The translations under genes and the position numbers were made by a program. A stretch of DNA of 64,000 nt from Niveispirillum sp943370215 (GTDB taxonomy: Bacteria; Pseudomonadota; Alphaproteobacteria; Azospirillales; Azospirillaceae): contig CALRQC020000004.1 of the NCBI GenBank assembly GCA_943370215.1, positions 141,293-205,292 on the forward strand. The letters are read 5' to 3'. Of this stretch, positions 60,748 through 64,000 are shown piece by piece (positions within the stretch are counted from its first letter, which is position 1; every line of letters begins with the position of its first letter). A model generated the notes under the pieces. That model saw nothing but the letters and a program-made list of their open reading frames with translations. It did not search any database and had not been told where the DNA came from.

Positions 60748-63621
60748 TTAAGAAACAGCCGACGCCGCGTCAATCAGATGGATGGACCGGGCGGGAACAA
60801 AGATTGGCAATTCCCGGGGGATGCGGATGGTAGCCACCGTTCCGCCCCCTGGGCGACTGACAAGATTGATACTTCCGCCCAACCGTTGGGTCACCTGATT
60901 ATAGGCGACATGCAGACCCAACCCCATATGACCGGCCGCCCGGTTGGTGGTGAAGAACGGGTCGAAAACATGGGCCAGCACATCGGCCGCCATGCCCTCT
61001 CCCTCATCCGCCACGGTGATTTCCACCTTGTCATCCCCAGTCTGACGCGCCAGCACCCGGATTGGCCCGGCCCTGTCCGGGCCATAGGCATGGTCGGCGA
61101 CATTGGCCAGCAGGTTGGTGATGGTCTGCGCCAGAGCACCGGGATAGGTATCCATCTGAATTAATTCAATATCCAAGCTGATCTGGCTGCCGTTACCGGT
61201 CAGTTTGGCCTTCATCAGATTGGCGATTTCCCGCAAATAATCCCCCAGATCGAAGACACGACGGTCATCGCTGCCGCGATCGACCGCGACCTCCTTGAAG
61301 CTGCGGATCATCTCCGAGGCGCGGACGACATTGCGCTGGGCCAGTGATGACAGTTCCAGCCCGGTTTGCAGATGTTCGGTCAGATTGGACCGGGTCAGGC
61401 CGCCATTGCTCAGCGCTTCCTGAAGATGGCGGATATTGTCATGCAACAGGGATATGGCGGACAAAGTAACACCCAGTGGCGTGTTCACCTCATGCGCCAC
61501 CCCGGCCACCAACTGACCAAGGGCCGCCATCTTTTCCTGTTGCACCAGCCGGTGCAGCGCTTCGCGCAGATCGCCGACAGCGCGCTCCAACTGGTCATAG
61601 GTTTCCGCATTGGACAAGGCGATGGCACTGTAAGCACAAAGGGTGCTGAAAATCCGCCGTTCCCGCTGGCCATAAGCGTCGATCTGATCACTCTGCACAG
61701 AGATGATGCCCAGCACCCGGTCACCGATGGTGAGCGGCCGCACCAACACCGTGTGCATCCCCCGCGTGCCCGGCACCTGGGTGGGGGGCCGGCTGTCCTG
61801 ACTGCGCGACAGCACCTCCCGGTTCTCCCGCGCGCACCGCGCCACCAGACTGTCGGCCGAAAGCGCCACCTGACGCGGCGCCAGCCGCTGCCCATCCTCC
61901 ACCCGATAGCGGACATCGACGATCTGCCGATCCTCATCCACCAGACCGATAGAAAGGAAATCCGCCGGCATCAGCTCCTTGATATGACCATAGATGGTCC
62001 GGAACACGCCTTCATAATCCAGCTTGGCCGTAATCTCCTGCCCGACCTGTCCCAGCCGTTCGAGAATCTGGTTTGCCTCGTCCAGGGTGGCGGCCCGCGC
62101 CGCCTCCGACCGGGCCAACTCACGATGATGCTCGGCATCCGCCTTGGCGCGGGCCGTATCAAAACGCACCTGCATGGCCAGGATACGCGCACCATTCTGC
62201 CGGTCGAAATTGCGCTGCCAACTGTCTCGCGCCCGGCGCTCGTAATGCAACGCCTTTTGATAATCGCCGGCGGCTTCGTAATCGCGCGCCAGTTCGGTGA
62301 GGATATCGGCGCGAAGCACCAGACCATCAAGCCGTTCCGCCAGCGCGACCGCCTTCTCCAATAACCTTATGGCCTCATGGGTATTCCCGTTCCCCTTCTC
62401 CCGCTGTATGGCGGCGAAACATTTCAGTGCCTCGATTTCATAATAAGGATTTCCGCCGAATCCAGCCCCGTCCCAGATCTTCCGGGCAAAATCCTCTGCC
62501 CGCTCCAACGCGCCCAGTTTCAGTAACGTGGCCGCCAGATTACTGTAAATTGATTTGGAAAGATCAGGATGCCCCAACTTATCCGAAATAATCTTGGCTT
62601 TTTCAAACCAATGAAGTGCCATATCGAATTTTGCCTGGAGAAGGCACAGATTACCGTAAGCATTATAAGCAATGAAATTTTTCCGGGTATCGCCGCCATA
62701 GGCCAGATGCGGCAATGCGGCGTGGAAAAGACCTTCAGCGCGGGCCCAGTCGCCGGCACTGGTCATTGTCTCTGCCATGGATGCCAGCGCTGCGCCGATC
62801 AGCTCATGCCAACCAGTGTCCTTGACGAGCGTATAGGCCCTTTCCTTCCACTCAAGCGCTGTCGGGATATCGTATAAATTGGCGTAGGCCGCACCGGTTA
62901 TTGTGGCCAGAAAACTTGCCAAAGGCTTTACATTGCAGGCGAAGGCACTATCAAATCCCCCCTGCCATTGTCGGATGGCTTCAGGAAAATCACCGCGCTG
63001 GAAAGAAATCCCACCCTTTAAAAGGCAAATATAGGCCAGTTCAATGGAATGGCTTTCGGCGATTTGCAGAGACAGAATCGAATGCCAATTCTGTTCCGCC
63101 CGCTCTGCATCATTGTAGCTTTCCTGATATCCGATCCAGCAGGACGCCATAATCCTTCTGGCGTCATCACCAGCCGAAATATAGTTGGAGATGGCATTGC
63201 CCATGTGATGCATCGCATCATCACGGTGCCCCATGGACAGCCTTATTTCGGCCTGAACAAATTCCATATCCCCAAGCAGAATAAAATCGGAAGAATTGGC
63301 AAGAACAGACCTTGCCTTATCGATAACAAGCTGTGCCTCGGAAAACAGCGCCTGCAAACGCAGACATTCCGCCCGGCACACCAGCCCCCGACCCCAAACA
63401 GACATACAAAATTCATTTGAATCATCAAAAAAATCCAACTCATCAACCAGTAAACTAATAGCCCTATCAGTATCAATATTCCGCAAGTACCAAGCAGATT
63501 TTACCCGAAAAAATGATGCCAATACATCATCGTTCCCATGACCCGCCATTATGACAGGGCTGAGAATCTCCTCATCCCCCCCATAAAATTGTATCGAAAG
63601 ATCATGCATTGAAGCCAGCAT
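60748..63621 (-). CDS. Orphan soluble TPR-GAF sensor histidine kinase
   Basis: 957 residues with no membrane segment. About 480 N-terminal residues form TPR-like helical repeats, then a coiled coil (about 490-545), a GAF domain (about 548-690), and a HisKA domain with the phosphorylated His710 in G-V-A-H-E-V-N-T-P-L-G. A HATPase domain follows with the N box (N-L-L-A-N-V-A-D-H-A), the G1 box (A-D-E-G-E-G-M) and G-L-G-L-H. No receiver domain or response regulator gene is nearby. The ATG at 63621 has no clear ribosome site; an ATG at 63609 is the alternative. Confidence 0.85.
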   Translation of the reverse strand: MLASMHDLSIQFYGGDEEILSPVIMAGHGNDDVLASFFRVKSAWYLRNIDTDRAISLLVDELDFFDDSNEFCMSVWGRGLVCRAECLRLQALFSEAQLVIDKARSVLANSSDFILLGDMEFVQAEIRLSMGHRDDAMHHMGNAISNYISAGDDARRIMASCWIGYQESYNDAERAEQNWHSILSLQIAESHSIELAYICLLKGGISFQRGDFPEAIRQWQGGFDSAFACNVKPLASFLATITGAAYANLYDIPTALEWKERAYTLVKDTGWHELIGAALASMAETMTSAGDWARAEGLFHAALPHLAYGGDTRKNFIAYNAYGNLCLLQAKFDMALHWFEKAKIISDKLGHPDLSKSIYSNLAATLLKLGALERAEDFARKIWDGAGFGGNPYYEIEALKCFAAIQREKGNGNTHEAIRLLEKAVALAERLDGLVLRADILTELARDYEAAGDYQKALHYERRARDSWQRNFDRQNGARILAMQVRFDTARAKADAEHHRELARSEAARAATLDEANQILERLGQVGQEITAKLDYEGVFRTIYGHIKELMPADFLSIGLVDEDRQIVDVRYRVEDGQRLAPRQVALSADSLVARCARENREVLSRSQDSRPPTQVPGTRGMHTVLVRPLTIGDRVLGIISVQSDQIDAYGQRERRIFSTLCAYSAIALSNAETYDQLERAVGDLREALHRLVQQEKMAALGQLVAGVAHEVNTPLGVTLSAISLLHDNIRHLQEALSNGGLTRSNLTEHLQTGLELSSLAQRNVVRASEMIRSFKEVAVDRGSDDRRVFDLGDYLREIANLMKAKLTGNGSQISLDIELIQMDTYPGALAQTITNLLANVADHAYGPDRAGPIRVLARQTGDDKVEITVADEGEGMAADVLAHVFDPFFTTNRAAGHMGLGLHVAYNQVTQRLGGSINLVSRPGGGTVATIRIPRELPIFVPARSIHLIDAASAVS

Positions 63622-63696
63622 ATTTAGTTTAAATCAGCTTATGACAGAGGATGGAGATTGCCAACACCCCAATCAGGCATGATGGAGAAACTGTAT

Positions 63697-63720
63697 CGGG
63701 GCTGCCAGAAGGCAGCCCCG
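63697..63720 (-). terminator. Hairpin between the repeat-protein gene and the histidine kinase gene
   Basis: CGGGGCTGCC (63697-63706) pairs perfectly with GGCAGCCCCG (63711-63720) with loop AGAA. On the minus strand it is followed by ATACAGTTTCTC, a poor U tract. It lies 41 bases after the stop of the repeat gene and supports minus-strand transcription there. Confidence 0.5.
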
Positions 63721-63761
63721 CAATCAACAAACCTCGCCTACTATCGGATGCAGTCAGGATA

Positions 63762-64000
63762 CTACCGACCCTCTGCCGGATCGTTATGTTCGGCCGGATC
63801 ATTATGCTCCTGAGCGTCATTATGTTCCGCCGGATCGTTATGCTCCAAAGCGTCGTTATGTTCCGCCGGGTCGTTATGCTCCAAAGCGTCGTTATGCTCT
63901 GCCGGATCGTTGTGCTCCAAAGCGTCGTTATGCTCTGCCGGATCGTTATGCTCCAAAGCGTCGTTATGTTCCGCCGGATCATTGTGCTCCAAAGCGTCGT
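63762..64000 (-). CDS. 3' end of a gene coding for E-H-N-D hexapeptide repeats (cut by window edge)
   Basis: On the minus strand an open frame enters from the right edge and ends at the TAG at 63762-63764. It codes for about 79 residues made almost only of the hexapeptide E-H-N-D-(P/A)-(A/L/Q), mostly as the 12-residue unit EHNDPAEHNDAL, ending P-A-E-G-R. The tail is acidic and rich in His and Asn, so metal binding or an extended hydrophilic tail is possible. The domain it is attached to lies outside the window. Confidence 0.6.
   Translation of the reverse strand, partial: DALEHNDPAEHNDALEHNDPAEHNDALEHNDPAEHNDALEHNDPAEHNDALEHNDPAEHNDAQEHNDPAEHNDPAEGR
63777..64000. repeat. 36-bp tandem repeat array
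   Basis: At least six copies of a 36-base unit, each with two 18-base halves, run to the window edge. Copies differ at a few bases, with the last units nearest 63777 most diverged. It lies inside the coding region of the repeat protein. Confidence 0.9.

Noticed and set aside
63777..64000. Plus-strand reading of the right-edge repeats as R-Y-V-P-P-D-R-Y-A-P-K-R
   Set aside because: The plus frame is open but has no start codon with a ribosome site and no protein-like sequence before it. The minus frame ends in a stop followed by a hairpin.
63777..64000. CRISPR array
   Set aside because: The 36-base units follow each other with no unique spacers and keep a coding frame, so they are coding tandem repeats.
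1..64000. tRNA or rRNA genes
   Set aside because: I looked for T-loop and anticodon-arm patterns in the intergenic gaps and saw none. A covariance search would be decisive.

Overview
The window is GC-rich and densely coded, and it looks like an alphaproteobacterial chromosome, most likely Rhodospirillales (Azospirillaceae-like). The signs are the uninterrupted minus-strand run rpsB-tsf-pyrH-frr-uppS-cdsA-dxr-rseP-bamA-skp-lpxD-fabZ-lpxA-lpxI-lpxB, use of LpxI rather than LpxH for lipid A, a two-subunit glycyl-tRNA synthetase next to pyruvate phosphate dikinase, and a lol-dnaE neighbourhood. The genus is inferred, not proved.

Regions. (1) 1-13806: a housekeeping cluster for translation start-up, isoprenoid and phospholipid precursors, outer-membrane protein assembly and lipid A, nearly all tightly spaced or overlapping; lpxB runs off the left edge. 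(2) 13807-21601: a broken TPR gene, a UbiC/UTRA-like protein, a large RTX-type secreted protein with a five-copy C-terminal module, and dnaE. (3) 21656-34626: a PF06042 nucleotidyltransferase, small envelope proteins, an AlkA-type glycosylase, lolD with two tandem LolC/E permeases, a Sel1 lipoprotein, a soluble FIST-type chemoreceptor, an unknown 540-residue protein, a GST and argB. (4) 34657-39076: an accessory stretch with a P-loop kinase, a class IV aminotransferase divergent from a MerR regulator with a textbook 19-bp-spacer promoter, a decayed second copy of the kinase 3' end, a deleted Fic gene, and an AT-rich AIPR-family phage-defence gene. (5) 39098-58560: purH, a heparinase-like gene, rpe, a PRC-barrel protein, a HAMP/coiled-coil membrane protein, ygfZ, an O-antigen ligase-like protein, a Sel1-SPOR protein, ppdK, glyS-glyQ, a zinc-ribbon membrane protein and an S49 peptidase, with two BIME-like palindromic repeats. 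(6) 58758-64000: a periplasmic solute-binding-like protein, three tandem paralogous ~50-residue membrane proteins behind a near-perfect sigma-54 promoter, an orphan TPR-GAF histidine kinase, and the 3' end of a gene coding for repeated E-H-N-D hexapeptides that leaves the right edge.

The most promising undescribed system is region 6: a sigma-54-driven set of small paralogous membrane proteins beside a soluble sensor kinase. The most likely mobile or defence material is in region 4. No tRNA, rRNA, CRISPR array or intact insertion sequence was seen.
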